Below are positions 15,743 through 26,400 of a stretch of 64,000 bases of DNA, one piece after another. The notes beneath the pieces were generated by a model that was not told the DNA's origin, made no database searches, and worked only from the letters and a program-made list of their open reading frames with translations. The stretch lies in assembly GCA_031426915.1 (NCBI GenBank), contig JASJPB010000002.1, positions 142,593 to 206,592 on the forward strand, given 5' to 3'. The translations under genes were made by a program, and so were the position numbers. Source of the stretch: Sulfurimicrobium sp031426915 (GTDB taxonomy: Bacteria > Pseudomonadota > Gammaproteobacteria > Burkholderiales > Sulfuricellaceae). The number at the start of each line of letters is the position of its first letter. Position 1 is the stretch's first letter.

Positions 15743-18145
15743 ATGCCATCAGACCAAAAACCCATCGAAGGCGAAATCGTGGAGGCGGACGAAAATCTGT
15801 CTCTTTCTTCCGAACTTGCCTTGCCGGCACAGATGCTGCCTACTACCCTGTATCTGCTGCCGCTCATCGAGCGGCCCTTCTTTCCCGCCCAGACCTTGCC
15901 GCTCCTGATGAACATGGAACCGTGGATGGAGACGGTGCAGAAAATCGGGGAAACCGAGCAGAAAATGGTGGGGCTGGTGCTGGTTCGTCCCAGCAGCTCG
16001 GACGACGTCAAACCCCAGGATTTCTACTCCATGGGCACCCTGGTGCATATGCTGCACCCGGTGCGTTCCGACGGAAAAATCCAGTTCATCGCCGAAGGCC
16101 AGCGCCGCTTTCGTATCGTCAAATGGATATCGGATCACGCGCCCTACATGGTCCAGGTCGAGTACCCCGAGGAAAGCAGGCGCTCCGCGTCGAGCGAGGT
16201 CAAGGCCTACGCCATGGCGATCATCAATTCCATCAAGGAACTGGTGCCGCTCAACCCTCTCTACAGCGAGGAGTTGAAGTTTTTCCTCAACCGTTTCAGT
16301 CCCAACGAACCGTCCCAGTTGACGGATTTTGCCGCTTCCCTCACCACGGCCCCCAAGGAAAAACTCCAGGATGTGCTGGAGGCGCTGAATCTGCGCCGGC
16401 GCATGGAAAAAGTGCTGGTGCTGATCAAGAAGGAGCTTGATGTAGCCCGTATCCAGTCGCAGATCCGCGAGCAGGTCGACGAGAAAATGACCAAGCAGCA
16501 GCGCGAATTTTTCCTGCGCGAGCAGTTGAAGGCGATCCAGAAGGAGCTCGGGCTGGCCAAGGATGACAAGACTGCCGAGATCGACCGTTTTCAGGAGCGA
16601 TTGGCCAGCCTTACGCTGACCGAGGGCGCACAGAAGCGCGTGGATGAGGAAATGCAGAAGCTCTCCATGCTGGAAACCGGCTCGCCGGAATACGCGGTGA
16701 CGCGCAACTACCTCGACTGGCTGACCCAGTTGCCCTGGGGCAAGTATTCGAAGGACAAGCTGGACCTGAAGCGGGCGCGCAAGATTCTCGACCGCGATCA
16801 CGATGGCCTGGACGACGTCAAGGAACGCATCATCGAGTTCCTCGCGGTGGGCGCGCTCAAGGGCGAAATCGCCGGTTCCATCGTGCTGCTGGTGGGGCCG
16901 CCTGGCGTGGGCAAGACCTCCATCGGGCGCTCCATCGCCGATGCGCTGGGACGCAAGTTTTACCGTTTTTCCCTGGGCGGCATGCGCGACGAGGCCGAGA
17001 TCAAGGGCCATCGCCGCACCTACATCGGGGCCATGCCGGGCAAGTTCATCCAGGCGATCAAGGAGTGCGGCGTGGCCAATCCGGTCATCATGCTGGACGA
17101 GGTCGACAAGATCGGCGCCTCCTACCACGGCGACCCGGCTTCATCCCTGCTGGAAGTGCTCGACCCGGAGCAGAACAGCGATTTCCTCGACCACTATCTC
17201 GACGTGCGCTTCGATCTGTCCAAGGTGCTGTTCGTGTGCACCGCCAATCAGCTCGACACCATCCCCGGCCCGCTGCTGGACCGCATGGAAGTGATCCGCC
17301 TGGCGGGCTACATTACCACCGAGAAAGTAGCCATCGCCAAGCATCACCTGTGGCCCAAGCAGCTGGAAAAGGCCGGCATGAAGCGCGGCGAACTGGCCAT
17401 CAGCGATGCGGCGCTGAAATACGTGATCGATGGTTATGCCCGCGAAGCCGGGGTGCGCAACCTGGAGAAACAGCTCGGGCGCGTGGTGCGTAAGGCGGTG
17501 GTAAAACGCATGAACGGCGAATCCGACAGCGGGCGCATCGGCGTCGAAAAAGTCGAGACCTACCTGGGCAAACCCCTGTTCATGAACGAAAAACCCATGA
17601 GCGGCGTGGGTGTGGTGACGGGGCTGGCCTGGACCGCGATGGGCGGCGTGACGCTTTCCATCGAAGCCACCCGCGTGCATACCAAGAACCGCGGATTCAA
17701 GCTCACCGGCCAGTTGGGCGATGTCATGCGCGAGTCGGCGGAGATCGCGTACAGCTATGTTTCATCCCATCTCAAGCAATATAAGGGCGATCCGAAATTC
17801 TTCGACGAAGCCTATGTCCACCTCCACCTGCCCGAAGGCGCGACGCCCAAGGATGGACCCAGCGCCGGCATCACCATGGCCACGGGCTTGCTGTCGCTGG
17901 CGCGCAACGAAAAAATCGCCCGCCCGCTGGCCATGACCGGCGAACTGACCCTGACCGGGGAAGTGCTGCCCATCGGCGGAGTGCGCGAAAAAGTCATCGC
18001 CGCGCGGCGCGTCAAGATCATGGAATTAATCATGCCCGAGGCCAACCGGCGCGATTTTGACGAACTGCCGGAGCACATCCGGGAGGGTATGACCGTGCAT
18101 TTCGCGCGCCAGTTCAAGGATGTGGTGAAGGTGGTGTTTGCCTGA
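15743..18145 (+). CDS. ATP-dependent Lon protease (accessory-type)
   Basis: An 800-residue Lon. It has an N-terminal substrate-binding domain (about 30-230), a coiled-coil region (about 235-330) and an AAA+ module with Walker A GPPGVGKTS and Walker B VIMLDEVDKI. The C-terminal protease carries the Ser-Lys dyad (PKDGPSAGITM for Ser, REKVIAARR for Lys). It degrades unfolded and regulatory proteins in the cytosol. The N-terminus (LYLLPLIERPFFPAQTLPL) differs from the canonical LPVLPLRDVVVFP form, and the gene is not beside clpX. It may be a second Lon paralogue in the genome (inference). The start is ATG after a GGGATCAAGC leader. Confidence 0.95.
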   Translation: MPSDQKPIEGEIVEADENLSLSSELALPAQMLPTTLYLLPLIERPFFPAQTLPLLMNMEPWMETVQKIGETEQKMVGLVLVRPSSSDDVKPQDFYSMGTLVHMLHPVRSDGKIQFIAEGQRRFRIVKWISDHAPYMVQVEYPEESRRSASSEVKAYAMAIINSIKELVPLNPLYSEELKFFLNRFSPNEPSQLTDFAASLTTAPKEKLQDVLEALNLRRRMEKVLVLIKKELDVARIQSQIREQVDEKMTKQQREFFLREQLKAIQKELGLAKDDKTAEIDRFQERLASLTLTEGAQKRVDEEMQKLSMLETGSPEYAVTRNYLDWLTQLPWGKYSKDKLDLKRARKILDRDHDGLDDVKERIIEFLAVGALKGEIAGSIVLLVGPPGVGKTSIGRSIADALGRKFYRFSLGGMRDEAEIKGHRRTYIGAMPGKFIQAIKECGVANPVIMLDEVDKIGASYHGDPASSLLEVLDPEQNSDFLDHYLDVRFDLSKVLFVCTANQLDTIPGPLLDRMEVIRLAGYITTEKVAIAKHHLWPKQLEKAGMKRGELAISDAALKYVIDGYAREAGVRNLEKQLGRVVRKAVVKRMNGESDSGRIGVEKVETYLGKPLFMNEKPMSGVGVVTGLAWTAMGGVTLSIEATRVHTKNRGFKLTGQLGDVMRESAEIAYSYVSSHLKQYKGDPKFFDEAYVHLHLPEGATPKDGPSAGITMATGLLSLARNEKIARPLAMTGELTLTGEVLPIGGVREKVIAARRVKIMELIMPEANRRDFDELPEHIREGMTVHFARQFKDVVKVVFA

Positions 18146-18210
18146 GCGGCTTGAGACTATCCCGTGGTGGTGGCATGATGTGGCAAGCCATTGACCAGCA
18201 GGAGATTTCC

Positions 18211-18813
18211 ATGGGATTGCCGCAAAGCCAGCCAGTTTTTGACACTGAAGCCTGGCTGGCCTGGGAGGCGCAACAACCTGACCGGTCCGAATATATCGCC
18301 GGCGAGGTATTTGCCATGGTGGGCGTGCGGCGCGAGCACGCGACCGTGACGCTGAATCTCGGCACGCTTCTGCGCCAGCACTTGCGCGGCTCGCCCTATC
18401 TGGCCTTTGTCGCCGACATGAAGCTGCACGTCGAGAGCGCGGATGCCTTTTTTTACCCCGACGTGATGGTCACCTGCGATGCCCGCGACCGGCGCGCCGG
18501 GATGTTTGTCGAGCATCCCAAACTGATCGTGGAAATCCTCTCCAATTCCACCGCAGCCTTCGACCGAGGCGCCAAGTTCGCGGCCTATCGCCAGATTGCC
18601 GCGCTGGAGGAATACGTGCTGGTGGACATCGAAACCCGCCACGTCGAGGTGTTCCGCCGCCAACCCGGCGAGGAATGGCTGCTGCACGATTATGCCGGCG
18701 AAGCCTCGTGCAGCCTTGACTCGGTGGGCCTGATGCTGACGATGGAGCAGGTGTTCGAGGATGTCGAGTCCGAGCCGCAACCTGAAGCCGAGAACGGTCC
18801 GACAACGCCTTGA
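18211..18813 (+). CDS. Uma2 family (DUF820) PD-(D/E)XK endonuclease-like protein
   Basis: A 200-residue protein of the Uma2 restriction-endonuclease-like family. It has the start PVFDTEAWLAWEAQQPDRSEYIAGEVFAM, the core Asp in FFYPDVMVTCD, the (D/E)XK-like strand LIVEILSNST and YVLVDIETR. Uma2 proteins are abundant in cyanobacteria and scattered elsewhere; their cellular role is unknown. The ATG at 18211 is chosen because AGGAGA lies six bases before it. The stop overlaps the leader of scpA. Confidence 0.85.
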   Translation: MGLPQSQPVFDTEAWLAWEAQQPDRSEYIAGEVFAMVGVRREHATVTLNLGTLLRQHLRGSPYLAFVADMKLHVESADAFFYPDVMVTCDARDRRAGMFVEHPKLIVEILSNSTAAFDRGAKFAAYRQIAALEEYVLVDIETRHVEVFRRQPGEEWLLHDYAGEASCSLDSVGLMLTMEQVFEDVESEPQPEAENGPTTP

Positions 18814-18818
18814 AAGAA

Positions 18819-19618
18819 ATGACAGCCGTTCTTGAATCCAACCCGCTCGCCCGCGTTCACGGCGAGGCGCTTACCGAACTGCCGCAGGATCTCTACATCC
18901 CCCCCGATGCGCTGGAAGTTTTCCTCGAAACATTCGAAGGACCGCTTGATCTGTTGCTGTACCTGATCCGGCGCCAGAATCTGGACGTGCTCAATATCCC
19001 GATGGCGGAAATGACGCGCCAGTACATGGTGTACGTGGAGGCGATGCGGGCGCGGCAACTGGAGCTGGCAGCGGAATATCTGCTCATGGCGGCGCTGTTG
19101 ATCGAGATCAAGTCGCGCATGCTGCTGCCGCGCCCGGTGCGGGCGGAGGACGAGGAGAGCGACCCGCGCGCCGAGCTGGTGCGGCGCCTGCTGGAGTACG
19201 AGCGCATGAAGCTGGCGGGCAGGCGGCTCGATGCCTTGCCGCAGGTTGGGCGCGATTTCGCCCTGGTGGAGGTGTGGATCGAGCAGGCCACGGTGAAGCG
19301 CCTGCCCGAGGTGAATCAGGACGATTTGCGCCAGGCCTGGCTCGCGGTGCTGGCGCGCGCCAAGGCGCATCGCCACCACCATGTGACGCGCGAGGAGCTG
19401 TCGGTGCGCGAGCACATGAGCCTGATCTTGCGGCGTCTGCAAGGGAAGTCCTTTGTCGAGTTTGGTTCCCTGTTCAATGTCGAGAACGGCGTGCCGGAAG
19501 TGGTGGTGACCTTTCTCGCCATGCTGGAACTGACGCGGGAATCGCTGCTGGAAATCAGCCAGGCCGAGGCCTTCGCCCCGATCTATGTTAAGCTCGCTGC
19601 ATCGGATGCAGAATTGCA

Positions 19619-19622
<4 letters not shown>
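18819..19622 (+). CDS. scpA: Segregation and condensation protein A
   Basis: A 267-residue kleisin subunit of the SMC-ScpAB condensin-like complex. The N-terminal helix bundle motif FEGPLDLLLYLIRRQNLDVLNIPM (first 20 residues shown across 33-56) is intact. The LLMAALLIEIKSRMLLPRP helix and a C-terminal winged helix (VVVTFLAMLELTRESLLEI) follow. It acts in nucleoid compaction together with scpB, whose ATG overlaps this stop by 4 bp. A TTG at 18810 is an alternative start. Confidence 0.95.
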
Positions 19623-20165
<543 letters not shown>

Positions 20166-20173
<8 letters not shown>

Positions 20174-21053
20174 AAGATTACACAAAATGCTGGCCCAGGC
20201 GGGCCTGGGCTCGCGCCGCGAGATGGAAGAACTGATCCTTGCCGGTAAAGTCACGGTCAACGGCGTGGTGGCGCAAGTCGGCGCCCAGGTGGAGGAAACC
20301 GATCTGGTCAAGGTGAACGGCCGCATGGTCAGGTTCCGCATGGCTTCCGCATTGCCAAAGATTCTGCTCTACCACAAGCCGGAAGGCGAGATCGTCAGTC
20401 GCGACGATCCGGAACAGCGCGAGACCGTGTTCGATGTGCTGCCCCAGGTTCGCGGCGGCAAATGGATCGCGGTGGGCCGGCTCGATTACAACACCGGCGG
20501 ACTGCTGATTTTCACCACTTCCGGCGAACTGGCCAACCGCCTGATGCATCCACGCTTCGAGGTGGAACGGGAATACGCCATTCGCTTGCGCGGCGAGTTG
20601 ACGCAGGATCAGTTGCGTCAGCTCAAACAGGGCGTCGAGATGGAAGACGGCCCCGCCCATTTCGAGAGCCTGGTGGACCAGGGCGGAGAGGGCAGCAACC
20701 ACTGGTATCGCGGGGTGTTGAAAGAAGGCAGGAACCGCGAAGTGCGGCGCATGTTCGAGATCATGGGGCTGACGGTGAGCCGCTTGATCCGGGTCAGATT
20801 CGGCATGCTGAGCCTGCCGCCGCGGGTGAAGCGCGGCCGCTGGCTGGAACTGGAGCCGGATCAGGTAAGCGCGGTACTGAAATGGGCCGGTATTGTCCTG
20901 CCGCAGGCGCCGACGACCGAGGAACTTCGTCGCAGCAGGCCCGTGATCAAGGACAGCGCGGAACGCAAGCGTTCCGAGCCGCCGCGGCGCCCGCGTGCGA
21001 TCAAAAAAACACCGTTCCGGGCCGCGACCAAGAAACCCGAGAGCCGCCAATAA
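20166..21053 (+). CDS. rluB: 23S rRNA pseudouridine synthase RluB-type
   Basis: A 295-residue RsuA-family enzyme. It has an N-terminal S4 RNA-binding domain (about 1-60, ERLHKMLAQAGLGSRREMEELI) and a catalytic domain with the active-site Asp in GRLDYNTGGLLIFT. The C-terminal tail is basic and low-complexity (RRPRAIKKTPFRAATKKP). RluB makes pseudouridine 2605 in 23S rRNA. The start ATG lies inside the end of scpB; an upstream TTG is possible. Confidence 0.93.
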
Positions 21054-21080
21054 TAAGCATGACAATAATAGCCATGACGG

Positions 21081-21109
21081 TTGATTAGATGCTTTCAAAC
21101 CGGTAATCT
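21081..21109 (+). promoter_or_regulatory. Candidate sigma-70 promoter for the DUF883-yqjE-yqjK operon
   Basis: TTGATT (21081-21086) and TAATCT (21104-21109) are separated by exactly 17 bp. They lie 38 bp before the DUF883 start, in the gap after rluB. Recognised by eye only. Confidence 0.4.
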
Positions 21110-21146
21110 AGAGTCTGGTTTTTCCTTAATTCAAGCGGAGATGATC

Positions 21147-21476
21147 ATGTACACCGAAATCGAAGATGAACAAATGGATGTCGTTACCCGTGAAAAACTG
21201 GTGGCTGATCTCAGGGTCCTGATTGCGGACACGGAAGAATTGTTGCGCGCGACAGCGAATCAGGCCGGAGAGAAGATCGCCGAGATCCGCGTCAAGGCCG
21301 AGGAAAATTTGCGTAACGCCAAGCTTCGCCTGGCCAGCGCGGAAGCCGCTCTGATGGAACGCACCAAGGCCGCAGCAAGGGCGACCGATGACTATGTTCG
21401 CGCCAATCCATGGCGTGCTGTCGGTATCGCTGCTGGCGCGGGTTTCATTGTGGGTCTCCTGGTAGGTCGTCGTTGA
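21147..21476 (+). CDS. DUF883 (ElaB/YqjD/YgaM family) membrane protein
   Basis: A 109-residue protein with an amphipathic, coiled-coil-like N-terminal part (VADLRVLIADTEELLRATANQ) and a C-terminal helix ending AGFIVGLLVGRR. E. coli YqjD and ElaB are tail-anchored inner-membrane proteins that bind ribosomes in stationary phase. The ATG with GGAG six bases upstream is chosen. It is first in a yqjD-yqjE-yqjK-like operon. Confidence 0.88.
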   Translation: MYTEIEDEQMDVVTREKLVADLRVLIADTEELLRATANQAGEKIAEIRVKAEENLRNAKLRLASAEAALMERTKAAARATDDYVRANPWRAVGIAAGAGFIVGLLVGRR

Positions 21477-21485
21477 TTCGCGATC

Positions 21486-21872
21486 ATGGCCGGTCAAACT
21501 CCTGATAACGGCGCGCATGCTGGCCTGTTCGATTCAATAAAAAGCCTTGCCGCAACCGGGCTGGCGATTACCCAGACCCGGCTGGAGTTGCTTTCCACCG
21601 AGCTTGCGGAAGAAAAGGAGCGCCTGCTTTCCCTGTTGTTGCTGGGGGTGGCAGCGCTCTTTTTCGTTGGTCTTGGCATTATCTTTGTCGCATTTTTTCT
21701 TACCGTGGCATTCTGGCAAAGCCGGCTTCTGATACTGGGCCTGTTCTCGGTTATTTTCCTCGGCGCGGGGATCGCCGCGCTGTCCGTGGTCATGAAAATG
21801 GCCCGAGCACAATCCAGGCTGTTTTCCGCCAGCCTGTCTGAATTATCCAAAGACCGCGAGCACCTGTCTTAG
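21486..21872 (+). CDS. YqjE-like phage holin superfamily membrane protein
   Basis: A 128-residue protein with two adjacent membrane helices (about 48-70 and 76-98) flanked by charged helices: LFDSIKSLAATGLAITQTRLELL before them and RAQSRLFSASLSELSKDRE after. It matches the YqjE/holin-X family that follows yqjD. Its function is unknown. It begins 9 bp after the DUF883 stop. Confidence 0.86.
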   Translation: MAGQTPDNGAHAGLFDSIKSLAATGLAITQTRLELLSTELAEEKERLLSLLLLGVAALFFVGLGIIFVAFFLTVAFWQSRLLILGLFSVIFLGAGIAALSVVMKMARAQSRLFSASLSELSKDREHLS

Positions 21873-22162
21873 TGAGCAGTCGCCTGATCGAGTTGGCCGA
21901 GCGCCGGGAACGACTGGTGGCGAAAATTGCCTTGCAGCGCACTGAACTATCCGGCCACATGGCCCCCTGGAAGGGCGTTTGCGCCGTGGCGGACCAAGGG
22001 ATAAATGCGCTGCGCTATTTGCGGCAGCACCCGGCGTGGGTGGCCGGCGCGGTTGCGTTGGTGGTTGCCTTGCGTCCGCGTAAAGCCCTTGCCTGGATGA
22101 GGCGCGGCTGGACGGTCTGGAAGCTGATAAGGAATTTGCGCCAGCGCCTGAGGGGAGAGTGA
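21872..22162 (+). CDS. YqjK-like family protein
   Basis: A 96-residue basic protein starting at GTG, which overlaps the preceding TAG. SSRLIELAERRERLVAKIALQR is typical of YqjK. A hydrophobic segment at about 52-68 and a basic amphipathic tail (KLIRNLRQRLRGE) follow. It completes the yqjD-yqjE-yqjK trio; its function is unknown. Confidence 0.82.
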   Translation: MSSRLIELAERRERLVAKIALQRTELSGHMAPWKGVCAVADQGINALRYLRQHPAWVAGAVALVVALRPRKALAWMRRGWTVWKLIRNLRQRLRGE

Positions 22163-23232
22163 TCGGGACGATGATTTTCCCCTATCCTTCCCTGGTCAGC
22201 GTCTCTTTTACCCTTTCCATCCTGCTTGCGGCATTCGTGGTGCTCAAGCCGTTCCTGCTGGCGGTGGTGTGGGCGGCGGTGATCGCGCTGGCCTCCTGGC
22301 CGCTTCACCGCAGGATTCAGGCGCGTATCGGCAACAAGCCCAATCTTGGCGCGGCCTGCACCACCACCGTGATTGCCCTGGCGCTGGTAGTGCCGATGGT
22401 GGTGCTGGTGGTGTTCATGATCAACGATCTGTACGCAGTAGCATCCTATATGCTCGAAGCCGAGGAGCAGGGCAAGGCAGCGCCGGAGTGGCTGGGAAAG
22501 TTGCCCTGGGTGGGCGCATTCCTGATGAACAAATGGCAGATGTTGATGCTGGAGCCGCACCGGCTCAGCCAGTTGTCCCAGGAATGGCTTTCCACCAAAT
22601 TTAACCTTGCGCAAGAACTGGCCCAGTATGTGCTGGTGGATTTCACCTCGCGTCTGGCCACGCTGGCTTTTGCGCTGTGGGTGCTGTTTTTCTTTTATCG
22701 CGACGGTAACCACCTGATCGCGAAAATCAATATCATGGGTTACAAATGGCTGCAGCGGCGCTGGCCTTCCTATGCGCACAGCATTCCGAGCGCGGTGCGC
22801 GGCGCGGTGAACGGACTGGTGATCGTCGGCTTTGGCGAGGCGGTAGTGTTCAGTACACTCTTTTACGTGGTCGGGGTTCCTTCCGCCGTGCTGCTGGGCG
22901 CGCTGGCGGCGATTCTGGCCCTGATTCCGCTGGCTGCTCCGGCTCTGCTGGCCGTGATCGGCGGGATTCTGGCGGCGCAAGGCCTCACCATGACTGGCAT
23001 CTATGTCTTCATTTTCGGCACCCTGGTGGTGATGGCGGCGGATTACATCGTGCGCCCCTGGCTGATTCAGGGTTCCACCGAGCTGCCCTTTCTGGCCGTG
23101 CTGTTCGGCTTCCTGGGCGGTATTGCGACCATGGGCATAGTGGGCCTGATTATCGGGCCGGTAATCCTGGCGTTGCTGCATGTCTTGCTGCGCGAAGCAA
23201 CGATAGACGAAAACGCTGATTTGGGTTTATAA
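22159..23232 (+). CDS. AI-2E family membrane transporter
   Basis: A 357-residue permease paralogous in family, not closely in sequence, to the one at 677-1747. About eight helices are present: 8-50 (two), 60-85, then a loop with the LGKLPWVGAFL motif, then helices from 155 to 345 including GSTELPFLAVLFGFLGGI. The substrate is unknown. The GTG start overlaps the YqjK stop by 4 bp; ATG at 22171 is an alternative with a closer GGGA. It probably belongs to the same operon. Confidence 0.87.
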   Translation: MIGTMIFPYPSLVSVSFTLSILLAAFVVLKPFLLAVVWAAVIALASWPLHRRIQARIGNKPNLGAACTTTVIALALVVPMVVLVVFMINDLYAVASYMLEAEEQGKAAPEWLGKLPWVGAFLMNKWQMLMLEPHRLSQLSQEWLSTKFNLAQELAQYVLVDFTSRLATLAFALWVLFFFYRDGNHLIAKINIMGYKWLQRRWPSYAHSIPSAVRGAVNGLVIVGFGEAVVFSTLFYVVGVPSAVLLGALAAILALIPLAAPALLAVIGGILAAQGLTMTGIYVFIFGTLVVMAADYIVRPWLIQGSTELPFLAVLFGFLGGIATMGIVGLIIGPVILALLHVLLREATIDENADLGL

Positions 23233-23234
23233 CT

Positions 23235-23312
23235 TTCGCAACACGTATTTTGCCGCCTTGACCCCCCGCTAATTTTCTTCCCCGAAAATGGAAAAACGGC
23301 TCAGGGCCGGAT
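23235..23312 (-). pseudogene. Remnant of the FAD amine oxidase C-terminus
   Basis: Read on the minus strand, this gives RALSRFSIF-(E)EN-stop-RGVKAAKYVLRK. That corresponds to DLSGFSIFEEANYWGVKAAKDVLRR near the end of the intact oxidase at 26855-28483. At the DNA level 23235-23312 and about 26891-26966 align over roughly 75 bp with scattered differences. No start and an in-frame stop: a gene fragment left on the far side of the GGDEF-EAL gene. Confidence 0.75.
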
Positions 23313-23416
23313 GGGTGCTGTCACGTGGTAGGGTCCGGCGTTGCCCCATTATGCTTCATCCGCAGTACTGCTGCGCGAAGCGGCCAAAGACGAGTCGACT
23401 GGCCTGGGCCTCATTC

Positions 23417-26400
23417 CTATTGAGCCTTCCCAATCTGTGTACGCAGGTTAAGGTCATGCTTGCGGAAGGCTTGCCTGACATCGATGCGCAGTTGTTCGTC
23501 AACCCACGGCTTGAAGATGAATTTAAACACCGCACCCTCGTTGATGGCGGCGGCGATCATGTGCTGGTCGGCATGGGCGGTCAGCATGATGCGCACCGTG
23601 TCGGGGTGGAGCTTCTTGACCTTGCGCAGCAGTTCGATGCCGTTCATTTCCGGCATGCGCTGATCCGAGATGATGACGCCGACCGGATGCGTTGCCAGCA
23701 GGTCCAGGGCGGCGCGGGGACGGTTGGCGCGCAGGATGCGGTAACCTTCCGCATGCAGAACCCGGGCGATGGCATTGAGTATGCCTTCCTCGTCGTCCAC
23801 CAGCAGCAGAACCCGCTCCTCCTGAATGAACTTGTGCTTGCTTTCCAGCTTGACGCCTTCCTTCAGCAACTTGCTCATTTCCTGTTGCGGAACCGGGCGG
23901 CTGAAATGGAATCCCTGGATCTCGTCGCACTGGCGCGAGCGCAGGAACTCCTGTTGCTCGGCGGTTTCCACCCCTTCGGCCACGGTCTTGATGTTGAGGC
24001 TGTGCGAGAGGGAAATGATGGCCTGCGAGACCGCCGCATCCTCGGGGTTGCTGGTGATTTCGCGCACGAAGGACTGGTCGATCTTGATGCGGTCGATGGG
24101 GAAGCGCTTGAGGTAGCTGAGCGAGGAATAGCCGGTGCCGAAATCGTCGATGGAAAACTGTACGCCCAGCGCGCGTAATTTATGCATGATGGTGACGGTG
24201 CTCTCCGCGTCCTGCATGATCATTCTTTCCGTCAGTTCCAGCTCCAGGCAGTCCGGGGGTAGGCCGGTTTCGCGCAGAATGGCGGCCACGACCTCGTCCA
24301 GATTGTTTTGGTTGAACTGGCGCGAGGACAGGTTCACGCCCACGCGGATTTTCGGCATGCCCTCGTCGATCCAGGCCTTGAGCTGGGCGCAGGCGGTGCG
24401 CAGCACCCATTCGCCAATGGGGATGATGAGGCCGGTTTCCTCCGCCAGCGGGATGAAGGCATTGGGCGAAATCAGCCCGATGTCCGGGTGCTGCCAGCGC
24501 ACCAGCGCTTCCATGCCGATGATGTTGCCGTTATAGAGATCGACCTGCGGCTGGTAATGCAGCACCAGTTCGTCGCGTTGCAGGGCATGGCGCAGGCTGT
24601 TTTCCATCGCCAGACGTTCCATGGCGCGGGTGGTGAGTTCCTCGGTGTAATACTGGTAGTTGTTGCGACCCTGCTCCTTGGCGCGGTAGAGCGCGCTGTC
24701 CGCATTCTTGAACAGGGTGGTGATGTCGTTGCCGTCAGTGGGGAAAATGCTGATGCCGACGCTGCAGGTGACGAAAACCTCATGCCCCTGCAGCATGAAT
24801 TTCTCGGCCAGCGCGGCAATGATCTTCTGCGCCACGGTGCTGGCGAAGCGCGAGTCTTCCAGATCCTCCAGCAAGACCGTGAATTCGTCGCCGCCCAAGC
24901 GGGTGACGGTGTCCTGCTCGCGCACGCAGTTGCTGAGTCGTTGCGCCGTTTCCTGCAGCAGCAGATCGCCGATGGGGTGACCAAGGGTGTCGTTGATGTT
25001 CTTGAAGTGGTCCAGGTCGAGGAACAGCACCGCCAGCATTGCATTGGCGCGATGCGCGCGCGCCAGCGAATGCTCCATGCGGGCATTCAGCAACAGTCGG
25101 TTGGGGAGGCCGGTGAGGGGGTCGTGGTGGGCGAGGTGATCGAGCTTGGATTCCGACTCCTTCATGGCGCTGATATCGGAGAACACCCCCACGTAATGGG
25201 TTACCTGGGCGTGGTCGTTGCTCACCACACTGATGTTGAGCCACTCCGGATAGATGTCGCCATTCTTGCGCCGGTTCCACACTTCGCCCTGCCAGCGGCC
25301 GTTCTCGCGGATGGAACTCCACATCGAGGCGTAGAACTGCTCGTCGTGCCGTCCCGATTTGAGGGAGGACCCGGTCAGGCCGGCGATTTCATCCTCGCCA
25401 TAACCGGTGATTTCGGTGAACGCCCGGTTGACCGCGACAATGCGACCATTGGGGTCGGTGATCATCACGCCCTCCGTGGTGTTTTCAAACACGGCGGCCG
25501 ACAGGCGCAATTTTTCTTCCGCCTGCTTGCGTTGCGTGATGTCCTGCAAGGTTCCGCTCAGGCGGATCACACGTCCCTCCGTATCGCGGGCAGCCTCGGC
25601 GTGGCCGTGGAGCACTCGCTCCTGGCCATTCGGCAACTGGACGCGGAAATCTGAGGAAAATTCACCGCCCTGGGTCATGGAATGCGCGAGCGCCTTCTCC
25701 ACGTTGTCGCGGTCGTCGGGATGGACCAGACCCAGCACGGTTTCCCGTTTCACCGCACCAGACAGGGCCGGCATTTCCAGGATGTGGCAGGTTTCGTCGG
25801 AGAGCTGGAACGCATCGTTGACGAAATTCCATTCCCATCCTCCGAGATGGGCGATGCGTTGCGTCTCGGCCAGCCTGGTCCGGTTTTCCATCAGTGCGTC
25901 GCGCGTGCGGCGGTGCTCGATCATGCCGGCGAGGGTGTTCGCCACGCTGCCGAGAAACTCCGTTTCTCGGTCCTGCCGGAAATGACCGTGCTTCAGATAC
26001 AGCACCATCACCCCGAGTACGCCGTGGCGCGAGAGGATAGGTACGTTGTAGTGGCCGTGCGGTGCGATGCCGGGATAGGAGATGTCATGGCGCGGGTCCA
26101 GGCAGGCGGCGTACTCGATTTCCTGGCTGACGGCGGCGCGCCCGCACAGGCAGTAGCCGAACGGCACGCGCGCGCACAGGCTGAGCAGGGCCGGATTGAG
26201 CCCGCGCTGGGCCTTGAGAAGCAACACCTCCTTCTCACCGTCTTCCACCTGGAATATGCCGCCCTTGGGCTCCACCGGCAGCCAGGAGAGCCCCAGGATA
26301 ATGTCCAGCACGCGCTCGAATTGCTGCTGCAGCGGGATGTCCACCAGGCTGATGCGCAGGATTGCGTTGAGCGCGCTCTGCTCCTCGCTTTCGAGGCGCA

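Noticed and set aside
15749..17128. 459-codon minus-strand frame under lon
   Set aside because: Shadow of lon: repetitive Leu/His composition and no recognisable domain.
24308..25654. 448-codon plus-strand frame (and a similar one at 35172-36503)
   Set aside because: Both are antisense to GGDEF-EAL genes and share the same composition because the genes beneath are homologous. This is not a real gene family.
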